DNA of 64,000 bases, from contig NZ_CP027732.1 in NCBI RefSeq assembly GCF_003852235.1, positions 4,650,001 through 4,714,000 of the forward strand. The letters are read 5' to 3'. Below are positions 18,529 to 27,561 of the stretch, in pieces. This DNA is from Pseudomonas sp. R4-35-07 (GTDB lineage Bacteria > Pseudomonadota > Gammaproteobacteria > Pseudomonadales > Pseudomonadaceae). The translations under genes and the position numbers were made by a program. The notes under the pieces were generated by a model. The model had not been told where the DNA came from, searched no databases, and was given only the letters and a program-made list of their open reading frames with translations. Position 1 is the stretch's first letter. Each line of letters opens with the position of its first letter.

Positions 18529-18640
18529 TGGATCTTCCACAGTCAGTCAGATCCCCCGCAATGTCACGCCTGTACTCCAGCAGCAAGCGCCCGTACAATC
18601 CCAAGTCATTTCAAGTCCAAGCAACCGACAACGGCCTACC

Positions 18641-20356
18641 ATGCGTACCAGTCAATATTTGCTCGCCACACAGAAAGAAACGCCTTCCGACGCGGTTGTG
18701 ATCAGCCATCAGCTGATGCTGCGCGCCGGCATGATCCGCAAACTGGCCTCCGGCCTGTACACCTGGCTGCCCATGGGCTTGAAGGTGATGCGCAAGGTCG
18801 AAGCCATCGTTCGTGAAGAAATGAACGCTGCCGGCTCTCTGGAAGTGTTGATGCCGAGCACCCAACCGGCTGAACTGTGGCAGGAATCCGGACGTTGGGA
18901 AGAGTACGGCCCCGAGCTGCTGCGCTTCAAGGACCGTCATGGCCGCGATTTCTGCGCCGGCCCGACCCATGAAGAAGTCATCACCGACCTGATGCGCAAC
19001 GAGTTGAGCAGCTATAAACAGCTGCCTCTGAACCTGTATCAGATCCAGACCAAATTCCGTGATGAAATCCGCCCACGCTTCGGCTTGATGCGCGGCCGTG
19101 AATTCATCATGAAGGACGCCTATTCGTTCCATGCCGACCAGGCGTCCCTGCAGGCGACCTACGACCGCATGCACCAGGCCTACTGCAACATCTTCACGCG
19201 CCTGGGCCTGAAATTCCGCCCGGTTGAAGCGGACAACGGCTCCATCGGCGGCGCCGGCTCCCACGAATTCCACGTGCTGGCCGAATCCGGCGAAGACGAC
19301 ATCGCGTTCAGCAACGGTTCCGACTACGCGGCAAACATCGAGAAAGCCGAAGCCATCCCACGGGAAACCTCGCGCCCAGCGCCAGCCGAAGAACTGCGCC
19401 TGGTCGATACTCCGGACACCAAGACCATCGCGGCCCTGGTGGAAAAATTCAATCTGCCGATTGAAAAGACCATCAAGACCCTGATCGTGCGCGCCGAAGA
19501 AGAAGGCAAGCTGATCGCCCTGGTGATCCGTGGTGACCACGAACTCAACGAAATCAAGGCGGCCCAGCAACCTGGCGTGGCCAGCCCGCTGGTCATGGCC
19601 ACCGATGCCGAACTACGCGACGCCATTGGCGCCGGCGCCGGTTCCCTCGGCCCGCTGAACCTGCCTCTGCCGATCATCATCGACCGTTCGGTCGAGCTGA
19701 TGAGCGACTTCGGGATCGGTGCGAACATCGACGACAAGCACTACTTCGGCGTGAACTGGGAGCGTGACCTGCCGGTTCCGACCGTGGCCGACCTGCGCAA
19801 CGTCGTGGCCGGCGACCCAAGCCCGGATGGCAAGGGCACCCTGGAGATCAAGCGCGGCATCGAAGTTGGGCACATCTTCCAGCTGGGCAACAAGTACAGC
19901 AAGGCGATGAAGTGCGAAGTGCTGGGCGAGAACGGCAAGCCGATCACCCTGGACATGGGCTGCTACGGCATTGGTGTGTCCCGCGTGGTCGCCGCTGCCA
20001 TCGAGCAGAACAACGACGAGAAAGGCATCATCTGGAGCGACGCCCTGGCTCCATTCCAGGTTGCGCTGGTGCCGTTGCGCTATGAAACCGAGCAAGTGCG
20101 CGAAGCCACCGACAAACTGTATGCCGAACTGACGGCCGCCGGTTTTGAAGTGCTGCTCGATGACCGGGACAAGAAAACCAGCCCGGGCATCAAGTTCGCC
20201 GACATGGAACTGATTGGCATCCCCCACCGGATCGTGGTCAGTGACCGCGGCCTGGCCGATGGCAATCTGGAATACAAGAGCCGGACCGAAGCCGAGGCCC
20301 AACCGTTGCCGGTGGCTGACGTGCTGTCTTTCCTTCAGGCGCGTATTCGTCGCTGA
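18641..20356 (+). CDS. proS: Prolyl-tRNA synthetase
   Basis: The 571-residue bacterial-type class II synthetase charges tRNA-Pro in the cytoplasm. The N-terminal catalytic core is seen in GLYTWLPMG, the motif 2 region ([20 protein letters not shown]) and motif 3 ([14 protein letters not shown]). A YbaK-like editing insertion lies at about 230-390 and the anticodon-binding domain at the C-terminus. This is the long form with cis-editing of mischarged alanine. It is monocistronic or weakly linked to the next lipoprotein gene, 20 bases downstream. Confidence 0.98.
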   Translation: MRTSQYLLATQKETPSDAVVISHQLMLRAGMIRKLASGLYTWLPMGLKVMRKVEAIVREEMNAAGSLEVLMPSTQPAELWQESGRWEEYGPELLRFKDRHGRDFCAGPTHEEVITDLMRNELSSYKQLPLNLYQIQTKFRDEIRPRFGLMRGREFIMKDAYSFHADQASLQATYDRMHQAYCNIFTRLGLKFRPVEADNGSIGGAGSHEFHVLAESGEDDIAFSNGSDYAANIEKAEAIPRETSRPAPAEELRLVDTPDTKTIAALVEKFNLPIEKTIKTLIVRAEEEGKLIALVIRGDHELNEIKAAQQPGVASPLVMATDAELRDAIGAGAGSLGPLNLPLPIIIDRSVELMSDFGIGANIDDKHYFGVNWERDLPVPTVADLRNVVAGDPSPDGKGTLEIKRGIEVGHIFQLGNKYSKAMKCEVLGENGKPITLDMGCYGIGVSRVVAAAIEQNNDEKGIIWSDALAPFQVALVPLRYETEQVREATDKLYAELTAAGFEVLLDDRDKKTSPGIKFADMELIGIPHRIVVSDRGLADGNLEYKSRTEAEAQPLPVADVLSFLQARIRR

Positions 20357-20376
20357 AAACCAGATCAAGAGAAGTC

Positions 20377-21330
20377 ATGTTCAAGCGAAACACCAGAGCC
20401 CTGGGGGGCGCCGCCTTGTGCGGCGCCCTGCTGGTCAGCGGCTGCGCCAACCAGATGTCGCAACGCAGTGAGCACGAGGAGCGGGTCGAGCGTAAGTTAC
20501 TCGACCACAGCCTGCAGATCGATGTAGGTGAGCCCAAAGTGCTGGAGCTGCCGCAACGTCGGGTTCGGATTCACGAGCAAAAGACCTTTGAAGTTACCGA
20601 ATTCGAAGTCACTCGGCGTTACGACCGCTACACGCCCTATCAGCCCTGGCGCAAACTCTACGAGATGCCCCTGGGTGCCGTGGCGCTGGTGGCTGGCGCG
20701 GGGGCCAATGTGGTGAACATCTTCGCCCTCGGCAACCTGCCCGCCAGCATGACCCGCGATTGGCTGAGCTACGGCGTGGACGGCATTAACCCGTTCATGA
20801 ACGTGCAATCCCACGGCCGTGCCCAGCAGAACCTCGCGGGCATCGATGAAGTCCAGCGTGACAAGCGCCTGGAGTATTCGAGCCTGCCCTGGAGCGAACG
20901 CCCGGTACAGGTTACCGCCGGCAAGCAGACCCATGAACTGACCACCGACCGAGACGGCGTCCTGCGCCTGAACCTGCTGGACAGTCCGTTTGCCGAGCAG
21001 GACCTGAACCGCATCACCACTTTGAAGATCAGCGTGGAAGACGGCCAGGACGACGTGCACACGGATTCGACCCTGGCGATCAGCAGCACCCTGCGCGGAA
21101 AATTGCTGGAAGCCCATGGCCTGATCTACGACGATTTGGAAGACGACGAAGTCAACCAGTGGGTACACCGGGTCAAGCGCCTCTCGGAGCTGGGCCTGGA
21201 AGAAGAAGCCAGCGAACTGGAGCAAAGCCTGATTGAACTGACACGCAATGACCCGGAGTTGCAGCAGGAGTTTTTGCAGGCGCTGGCCAAGGATGCCGGG
21301 CGGTTAGTCGCAGACCCTGGCGCACGCTGA
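20377..21330 (+). CDS. Hypothetical lipoprotein
   Basis: The 317-residue protein has a lipoprotein signal ending LVSGCANQ (Cys23), so it is anchored in the envelope. After a basic segment there is a hydrophobic patch (PLGAVALVAGAGANVVNIFALG, about 109-130), and the acidic C-terminus is helical and may form coiled coil. I do not recognise the domain. The start follows AAGAGAAG at a good distance. It lies right behind proS and may share its transcript. Confidence 0.8.
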   Translation: MFKRNTRALGGAALCGALLVSGCANQMSQRSEHEERVERKLLDHSLQIDVGEPKVLELPQRRVRIHEQKTFEVTEFEVTRRYDRYTPYQPWRKLYEMPLGAVALVAGAGANVVNIFALGNLPASMTRDWLSYGVDGINPFMNVQSHGRAQQNLAGIDEVQRDKRLEYSSLPWSERPVQVTAGKQTHELTTDRDGVLRLNLLDSPFAEQDLNRITTLKISVEDGQDDVHTDSTLAISSTLRGKLLEAHGLIYDDLEDDEVNQWVHRVKRLSELGLEEEASELEQSLIELTRNDPELQQEFLQALAKDAGRLVADPGAR

Positions 21331-21343
21331 GCCCAGGTTTTTT

Positions 21344-21443
21344 TGTAGGAGCGAGCTTGCTCGCGAAAAACTCACAGGCACCGCGTTCTTCCAGGAAACA
21401 CGCGTTATCGTTGACGTTTTTCGCGAGCAAGCTCGCTCCTACA
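21344..21443. repeat. REPIN, TGTAGGAGCGAGCTTGC family
   Basis: TGTAGGAGCGAGCTTGCTCGC and GCGAGCAAGCTCGCTCCTACA form long inverted arms around a roughly 58-base centre containing GCGTTATCGTTGACG. This differs in sequence from the TGTGGGAGGGGG family but has the same architecture. A second member lies at 22940. Confidence 0.87.
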
Positions 21444-21460
21444 GGGGGCACCCGGTTTTT

Positions 21461-22519
21461 TTACCAGGAAAACTCGAGCTGTTCGTTACCGCTGCTCAAA
21501 TCCAGCAAGCGCACGCCAATCCCCAACAACCGCACCGGCTTCCCACCACGGTTGAACGCCTGGGTCATCAGCTGTTGATAACTCTCCAGGTCCCGCCCTG
21601 CCCCGGCCTGCTCCAGAGTGGTCTGGGTAAAGTCATGAAACTTGACCTTCACGAACGGCTTGCCCGCCCGGTAGCTGCTGTCGATACGCGCCATGCGCCC
21701 GGCCAGGGTGTCCATGAGCTCGGGCAGCTTTGCCAGGCAGCTTGAAAGATCCGGCAAGTCCACATCGTAGGTATTTTCCACGCTGATCGATTGCCGCCGG
21801 CTGTCGTTCTGCACCACGCGGTCATCGATCCCACGGGCGAGGCTCCAGAGGCGCTCACCAAAACTGCCGAATTCGCGCACCAGCGCCAGCTTGTTCCACT
21901 CCCGCAATTGCAGGCAATCTTCAATGCCCAGGCGCGCCAGCTTGTCGGCAGTGACCTTGCCAACCCCATGCAACTTACTCACCCGCAACTGGGAGACGAA
22001 ATCTTCGACCTGGTCCGGGGTAATCACAAACAGGCCGTTGGGTTTTTTCCAGTCGCTGGCGATCTTGGCCAGGAACTTGTTGGGCGCCACGCCCGCAGAC
22101 ACGGTGATGTGCAATTGATTGGAGACACGCCGGCGAATGTCCTGGGCGATGCGCGTGGCACTGCCGCCAAAGTGCGGGCTGTCGGACACGTCGAGGTAGG
22201 CTTCATCCAGCGACAACGGCTCGATCAAGTCGGTGTAGTCGCGAAAGATCGTCTGGATTTCCTTCGATGCTTCTTTATAGGCATCCATCCGCGGCTTGAC
22301 GATCGTCAGGTCCGGGCACAACTTCAACGCGTGACGGGATGACATCGCCGAGCGCACCCCATACGCCCGCGCTTCATAATTGCACGTAGCGATCACCCCC
22401 CGCCGGTCTGCCGAGCCGCCGACAGCCAAGGGTTTTTGCGCCAGGCTCGGGTCGTCGCGCATCTCGATGGCGGCGTAGAAGCAATCACAGTCGACGTGGA
22501 TGATTTTGCGCTGCGTCAT
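21461..22519 (-). CDS. dinB: DNA polymerase IV
   Basis: The 352-residue Y-family translesion polymerase has DCDCFYAAIEM with the first catalytic Asp near the N-terminus and SLDEAYLDVS with the second acidic pair. A helix-hairpin-helix follows (LHGVGKVTADKLARLGI) and then the little-finger domain. ATG 22519 was chosen because the polymerase core begins at once; the longer frame would overlap the operator. A LexA box stands 46 bases upstream, so it should be induced by DNA damage. Length is normal. Confidence 0.97.
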   Translation of the reverse strand: MTQRKIIHVDCDCFYAAIEMRDDPSLAQKPLAVGGSADRRGVIATCNYEARAYGVRSAMSSRHALKLCPDLTIVKPRMDAYKEASKEIQTIFRDYTDLIEPLSLDEAYLDVSDSPHFGGSATRIAQDIRRRVSNQLHITVSAGVAPNKFLAKIASDWKKPNGLFVITPDQVEDFVSQLRVSKLHGVGKVTADKLARLGIEDCLQLREWNKLALVREFGSFGERLWSLARGIDDRVVQNDSRRQSISVENTYDVDLPDLSSCLAKLPELMDTLAGRMARIDSSYRAGKPFVKVKFHDFTQTTLEQAGAGRDLESYQQLMTQAFNRGGKPVRLLGIGVRLLDLSSGNEQLEFSW

Positions 22520-22564
22520 ATAAACGGGGTGTGAACCAACGGGTGGCCAGTATCGCATTCACCC

Positions 22565-22580
22565 CTGTATATAGCACCAG
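22565..22580 (-). promoter_or_regulatory. LexA (SOS) box of dinB
   Basis: CTG-N10-CAG is present as CTGTATATAGCACCAG. The first nine bases equal the ideal CTGTATATA half, and the site lies 46 bases before the dinB ATG. Confidence 0.75.
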
Positions 22581-22756
22581 TAGTTTGAATCTTCTGTCTG
22601 AGCGGTACGAAATATCGCAGATGAATTTGTTTTCTCAATCGAATTCGGCCCTCCAATAGAGCTGAAAGCCTCGGCCCGACTGGCTCCGCGCCCCTACCAC
22701 GTTCGCCTTGGAGAGCTAACCGATTGAACCACAAGCGCTTTTCTTCTATTTTCGGG

Positions 22757-22784
22757 TTGACACACTCGCGATCCTCTGTAGAAT
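22757..22784 (+). promoter_or_regulatory. Sigma-70 promoter of first initiator tRNA
   Basis: TTGACA and TAGAAT are separated by 16 bases. The -10 box ends 13 bases before the mature tRNA. The downstream copy has the same boxes and spacing. Confidence 0.85.
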
Positions 22785-22797
22785 GCCGACACACAGA

Positions 22798-22874
<77 letters not shown>

Positions 22875-22880
22875 AACATC

Positions 22881-22913
22881 AAAAAAGGCTACTCGAAAGA
22901 GTGGCCTTTTTTG
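22881..22913 (+). terminator. Terminator of first initiator tRNA
   Basis: AAAAAAGGCTACTC, GAAA tetraloop, then GAGTGGCCTTTTTT, beginning 6 bases after CCA. The identical hairpin follows the second copy. Confidence 0.9.
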
Positions 22914-22939
22914 TGCGCGCCTGTTTTACCTCCCTCCCC

Positions 22940-23040
22940 TGTAGGAGCGAGCTTGCTCGCGAAAAACTTCAACACACCGCTGGCTACCTGAAGCGCTGCG
23001 TTATCGTTGACGCCTTTCGCGAGCAAGCTCGCTCCTACAA
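22940..23040. repeat. REPIN, TGTAGGAGCGAGCTTGC family
   Basis: The arms match those at 21344-21443, and the centre also shares GCGTTATCGTTGACG. It lies between the two tRNA transcription units. Confidence 0.87.
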
Positions 23041-23105
23041 TGAAAGTGGCAAGGCCTTGATTTTGAATAAATCAGCGTTAATTTGAGCCATCGACTCATT
23101 AACGG

Positions 23106-23133
23106 TTGACACCTCGTCGCTGGACTGTAGAAT
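23106..23133 (+). promoter_or_regulatory. Sigma-70 promoter of second initiator tRNA
   Basis: TTGACA, 16 bases, TAGAAT, then 12 bases to the tRNA. The spacer sequence is only partly like that of copy 1. Confidence 0.85.
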
Positions 23134-23145
23134 GCCGCCCACAGA

Positions 23146-23222
<77 letters not shown>

Positions 23223-23228
23223 AACATC

Positions 23229-23260
23229 AAAAAAGGCTACTCGAAAGAGTGGCCTTTTTT
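23229..23260 (+). terminator. Terminator of second initiator tRNA
   Basis: Identical to the hairpin behind copy 1, with GAAA loop and T tract. Confidence 0.9.
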
Positions 23261-23501
23261 GTATCCGGTGAAAAAGTTCTTCTGAAACAATGGTATGGCA
23301 TCTTTCATGAAACCGTAGACGGTTTGTAGAGTCCATCCCATTGCACGCTATGCTCGATACTCAAGCGCTACCTTCTACGACCAATGGCCGCAGTCGCCGC
23401 ACTTGGTGATCCGCGTTAATATTTGTAATTATTTTGTCCATAGGGATTGGTAACTTGGCTGGATACCTCCATCCTGTCGCGCACAATCCACGAGGTGATT
23501 G

Positions 23502-26144
23502 ATGCGCGCCAACTCGTCTGAACCACACGACACTGTCACAGCGGAACAACCGATCGCTCCCACTCGTTTGCGTTGGCTGGATCTGTTGAGCAAATACCGT
23601 CAGCCCATCGGCCTGGCCGTTACGTTGCTGCTGTTTGCAATTGCCCTGATCGCCTGCCGACACCTGTTGTTGGAACTCGACCTCTACGCGCTCCACGACT
23701 CGATCCTGGAGGTGCCTAAACCGGCCTTGCTCGGCGCGTTCGCGGCAGCGGTGGCCGGCTTCATCATTCTGTTGGGCTATGAATTTTCCGGCGCACGTTA
23801 CGCCGGCGTGAAACTGCCGGCCAAGACCCTGGCCCTGGGCGGCTTCACTGCCTTTGCCATCGGCAACGCCATTGGCCTGTCGATGCTCTCGGGCGGCTCG
23901 GTGCGCTACCGTTTATATGCACGCCACGGCATTGGTGCGTCGGAAGTCGCCCACATGACCGTGTTCGCCAGCCTGGCGCTGGGCTGCGCGCTGCCGCCAC
24001 TGGCCGCGTTGGCCACGCTGAGCAACCTGCCGGCGGCATCGACCTACCTGCATTTACCGCAGAGCCTGCTGGGCGGTGTCGCCGGTGCGGTGCTGCTGTT
24101 GTCGGCCATGCTGTGCATCGGTATCTATCGCCGTCGCCTGCCGGAACAACCCTACCCGGATAACCTGCTGGTCAAGGCCGGGCGCCGCACCCTGCGCCTG
24201 CCTGGCCGTCGCCTGACGTTCCTGCAATTGGTCATCACCGCGCTGGACGTCGCCGCCGCAGCCGCTGTCCTTTATATGCTGCTGCCCGAAGCACCGCCCT
24301 TCGGCCCGTTCCTGTTGGTGTACCTGCTGGCCCTGGCCGCCGGCGTGCTCAGCCATGTACCGGGAGGCGTAGGGGTTTTCGAAGCGATCCTGCTGGCGGC
24401 CTTCGCCGACACACTCGGCGCTGCGCCACTGGCTGCGGCCCTGCTCTTATACCGGATGATCTACGTGGTGTTGCCGCTGTTGATCGCCTGTATCTTCCTG
24501 CTGATCAACGAGGCCCAGCGCCTGTTCCAGACTCAGCAGAGCCTGCGCGTCGCATCCGGCCTTGCGGCACCGGTGCTGGCCGTACTGGTTTTTTTGTCCG
24601 GCGTGGTCCTGCTGTTTTCCGGCGCCACGCCGGAGATCGATTCACGCCTGGAAAACATCGGCTTCCTGATTCCCCACCGCCTGATTGACGCGTCGCACTT
24701 CGGTGCCAGCCTGATCGGCGTGCTGTGCCTATTGCTGGCCCAAGGCCTGCGTCGACGTTTGTCAGCCGCCTGGATGCTGACCATGGTGCTGCTGCTGGTC
24801 GGCGCCCTGCTCTCACTGCTCAAGGGCTTCGACTGGGAAGAAGCCAGCCTGATGACCATGACCGCCGTGCTGCTGGCGATCTTCCGGCGCTCGTTCTACC
24901 GCGCCAGCCGCTTGACCGAACTGCCCTTCTCGCCGCTGTACCTGGTGGCCAGCGTCTGCGTGTTGGGCGCGTCGATCTGGCTGTTGCTGTTTGCCTATCA
25001 AGATGTGCCTTACAGCCATCAACTCTGGTGGCAGTTCACCCTCGATGCCAACGCCCCGCGTGGCTTGCGTTCCTTGCTGGGTGCCGCCGTATTGCTGGTG
25101 ATCGTGTCGCTGACCTGGCTGCTGCGTACCGCGCGCCCAGTGATCCACCTGCCGACCCCGGATGAACTGGAGCGCGCCAGCAAAATCTTGATGGCCTCCT
25201 CCCAACCCGACGGCGGCCTGGCGCTGACCGGCGACAAGGCGTTGCTGTTCCACCCCAACGATGAAGCCTTCCTGATGTACGCCCGTCGCGGGCGCAGCCT
25301 GGTGGCGCTGTATGATCCAATCGGCCCGACTCAACCGCGCGCCGAGATGATCTGGCAGTTCCGCGACCTGTGCGACATTCACCACGCACGGCCGGTGTTC
25401 TATCAGGTACGCGCCGAGAACCTGCCGTACTACATGGATATCGGCCTCACTGCGATCAAGCTGGGCGAAGAAGCCCGCGTCGACCTGAAACGCTTTGACC
25501 TGGAAGCCAAGGGCAAAGAGATGAAGGATTTGCGCTACACCTGGAACCGTGGCACCCGGGACGGCCTGTCCCTGGAGATCTGCGAGCCGGGCACGGCGCC
25601 GATGGATGAATTAAAAGTTATCTCGGACGCCTGGCTAACCGGTAAGAATGTGCGTGAAAAAGGTTTCTCCCTGGGCCGCTTCAGCGACGACTACCTCAAG
25701 CACTTTCGGATCGCGATCATTCGCTTCGAAGGGCGCCCGGTGGCCTTCGCCAACCTGCTCGAGACGTACAACCATGACCTGGCCAGTCTCGACCTGATGC
25801 GCGCCCACCCGGACGCGCCGAAGCTGACCATGGAGTTCATGATGGTCGGCCTGATTCAACATTATAAGAACCACGGCTACGCCCGCTTCAGCCTCGGCAT
25901 GGTGCCGTTGTCGGGCCTGCAACCACGGCGTGGCGCGCCACTGACCCAACGCTTGGGCTCGATGGTGTTCCGCCGTGGCGAGCAACTGTATAACTTCCAA
26001 GGTTTGCGCCGCTTCAAAGACAAGTTCCAGCCTGACTGGGAACCCCGTTACATGGCCGTGCCCGCAGGACTTGATCCGCTGGTGGCACTGGCCGATACCG
26101 CCGCCCTGATCGCGGGCGGCTTGACTGGATTGGTGAAACGCTGA
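23502..26144 (+). CDS. mprF: MprF: aminoacyl-phosphatidylglycerol synthase/flippase
   Basis: The 880-residue inner-membrane protein has about 14 N-terminal helices (to roughly residue 535) forming the flippase, where SHVPGGVGVFEAILLAA is characteristic. A cytoplasmic GNAT-like synthase domain follows, including LEFMMVGL-type and YARFSLGMVPLSG segments. It transfers an amino acid from aminoacyl-tRNA to phosphatidylglycerol; in P. aeruginosa this is alanine. The charge change helps against cationic peptides and acid stress. ATG 23502 has GAGG 7 bases upstream. The stop overlaps the next gene by one base. Confidence 0.95.
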   Translation: MRANSSEPHDTVTAEQPIAPTRLRWLDLLSKYRQPIGLAVTLLLFAIALIACRHLLLELDLYALHDSILEVPKPALLGAFAAAVAGFIILLGYEFSGARYAGVKLPAKTLALGGFTAFAIGNAIGLSMLSGGSVRYRLYARHGIGASEVAHMTVFASLALGCALPPLAALATLSNLPAASTYLHLPQSLLGGVAGAVLLLSAMLCIGIYRRRLPEQPYPDNLLVKAGRRTLRLPGRRLTFLQLVITALDVAAAAAVLYMLLPEAPPFGPFLLVYLLALAAGVLSHVPGGVGVFEAILLAAFADTLGAAPLAAALLLYRMIYVVLPLLIACIFLLINEAQRLFQTQQSLRVASGLAAPVLAVLVFLSGVVLLFSGATPEIDSRLENIGFLIPHRLIDASHFGASLIGVLCLLLAQGLRRRLSAAWMLTMVLLLVGALLSLLKGFDWEEASLMTMTAVLLAIFRRSFYRASRLTELPFSPLYLVASVCVLGASIWLLLFAYQDVPYSHQLWWQFTLDANAPRGLRSLLGAAVLLVIVSLTWLLRTARPVIHLPTPDELERASKILMASSQPDGGLALTGDKALLFHPNDEAFLMYARRGRSLVALYDPIGPTQPRAEMIWQFRDLCDIHHARPVFYQVRAENLPYYMDIGLTAIKLGEEARVDLKRFDLEAKGKEMKDLRYTWNRGTRDGLSLEICEPGTAPMDELKVISDAWLTGKNVREKGFSLGRFSDDYLKHFRIAIIRFEGRPVAFANLLETYNHDLASLDLMRAHPDAPKLTMEFMMVGLIQHYKNHGYARFSLGMVPLSGLQPRRGAPLTQRLGSMVFRRGEQLYNFQGLRRFKDKFQPDWEPRYMAVPAGLDPLVALADTAALIAGGLTGLVKR

Positions 26145-27424
26145 TGATTCGACGCTCCTGGCGGTATGTATTGGCCTTTGTTGTGCTGCTCGCGCTGATC
26201 CTGGGCGGCGGCTATTGGTACTGGAACCGCCCTGCCCCACAGCCAACCCTGGAGCAGTTGCCCCAGGCCGACGGTTCGACGATGACCCGCGTGACCCCGG
26301 CGAGCACCGCCAAAGCCCGCGTGGCGGTGGCCGTGATGGCCGACGAAACCCTCACCGACAGCCAGCTGATCGCCCTGAGCCAGGGCGGCTCGGCGCAGAT
26401 CGTGCAAGTGGTGCTGCCTAAAGATGACTGCGCCCTGCAGGAGAAGGCGCTGCAAAGCGCCCTGGGCCAACTCAAAGGCCCGGCGACCCTGGTCAGCGGC
26501 ATCGGCCCTGGCGCGGCGCTCGCCTGGCGCTGGCTGGCCACACAGACCGACGACAAGGCCAACGCCATCTCCGTCGGCTTCGCCCTGAAACAGGAAGGCT
26601 GCAACGACCCGCTGCCGAAAACCGCCGCCCATGGCAACTGGCTGGTGGCATGGAACGACAACCCTGACGATGAAAGCGCCAGTTTCGTACGCGACACACC
26701 GCGTGCCACTACCAGCATCAGCGACTACGACATTCATTACCCGCAAGTGCTGAACAACGAGCTGCGCAAGCAACTGGTAGGTTCGGACAACGGCGGCCTG
26801 GCGATTCCGGTGGTGGAAGTGCCGGCAGGCCAGGCCAAGGACACCGTAACCCTGTTCCTCTCCGGTGACGGCGGCTGGCGTGACCTAGACCGCGACGTGG
26901 CCGGCGAGATGGCGAAGATCGGCTACCCGGTGGTCGGCATCGACACCCTGCGCTACTACTGGCAGCACAAGACCCCGGAACAAAGCGCCAAGGACCTTAC
27001 CGAGCTGATGCAGCACTACCGGCAGAAATGGGGCACCAAGCGCTTCGTGCTGACCGGTTATTCGTTTGGCGCCGACGTCCTGCCGGCCATCTATAACCGC
27101 ATGCCGGCAAACGAACAGCAACGGGTCGACGCAATCATCTTGCTGGCCTTCGCCCGCACCGGCAGCTTTGAGATTGAAGTGGAAGGCTGGCTGGGCAACG
27201 CCGGCAAAGAAGCCGCGACCGGCCCGGAAATGGCCAAGCTGCCAGCAGACAAGGTGGTGTGCATCTACGGCGCCGAGGAAGTCGACGAGAGCGGCTGCAC
27301 CGACAAGACCGCCGTCGGCGAAGCCATCAAGCTGCCCGGCGGGCATCACTTCGATGAAAACTATCCGGCGCTGGCCAAGCGGCTGGTGGATATCATCGTC
27401 AAGCATCAGGCCAAAGCCGAGTAA
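26144..27424 (+). CDS. VirJ/AcvB-type alpha/beta hydrolase, probable aminoacyl-PG hydrolase
   Basis: The 426-residue periplasmic protein has a signal anchor (YVLAFVVLLALILGGGYW). After an N-terminal domain lies an alpha/beta-hydrolase lipase-like domain with FLSGDGGWRDLD around 236-247 and the nucleophile elbow GYSFGA around 305-310; the GGHHFDENY segment near the end probably holds the catalytic His. In P. aeruginosa the gene after mprF encodes an alanyl-phosphatidylglycerol hydrolase, and this one sits in the same place with a one-base TGATG overlap. Agrobacterium VirJ and AcvB are relatives. Confidence 0.88.
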   Translation: MIRRSWRYVLAFVVLLALILGGGYWYWNRPAPQPTLEQLPQADGSTMTRVTPASTAKARVAVAVMADETLTDSQLIALSQGGSAQIVQVVLPKDDCALQEKALQSALGQLKGPATLVSGIGPGAALAWRWLATQTDDKANAISVGFALKQEGCNDPLPKTAAHGNWLVAWNDNPDDESASFVRDTPRATTSISDYDIHYPQVLNNELRKQLVGSDNGGLAIPVVEVPAGQAKDTVTLFLSGDGGWRDLDRDVAGEMAKIGYPVVGIDTLRYYWQHKTPEQSAKDLTELMQHYRQKWGTKRFVLTGYSFGADVLPAIYNRMPANEQQRVDAIILLAFARTGSFEIEVEGWLGNAGKEAATGPEMAKLPADKVVCIYGAEEVDESGCTDKTAVGEAIKLPGGHHFDENYPALAKRLVDIIVKHQAKAE

Positions 27425-27448
27425 TTCCAGGCTGTACACGCAACCAAA

Positions 27449-27540
27449 TGTGGGAGGGGGCTTGCTCCCGATAGCTGACTGTCAGCCAATGATGCTGTGA
27501 CTGATCCACCGCTATCGGGAGCAAGCCCCCTCCCACATTT
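27449..27540. repeat. REPIN left of recJ
   Basis: TGTGGGAGGGGGCTTGCTCCC with full complementary right arm. It differs from the REPIN at 29339 at only about five of 92 positions including the centre, in the same orientation. Confidence 0.87.
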
Positions 27541-27561
27541 ATATCCCGGTGTCAGTTGGAT

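Noticed and set aside
22516..22794. 92-codon minus-strand frame before dinB
   Set aside because: It contains the LexA box and overlaps the tRNA promoter, with no recognisable protein features.
24054..24356. Minus-strand frames within mprF
   Set aside because: Shadow frames. MprF reads through without interruption and has all expected domains.
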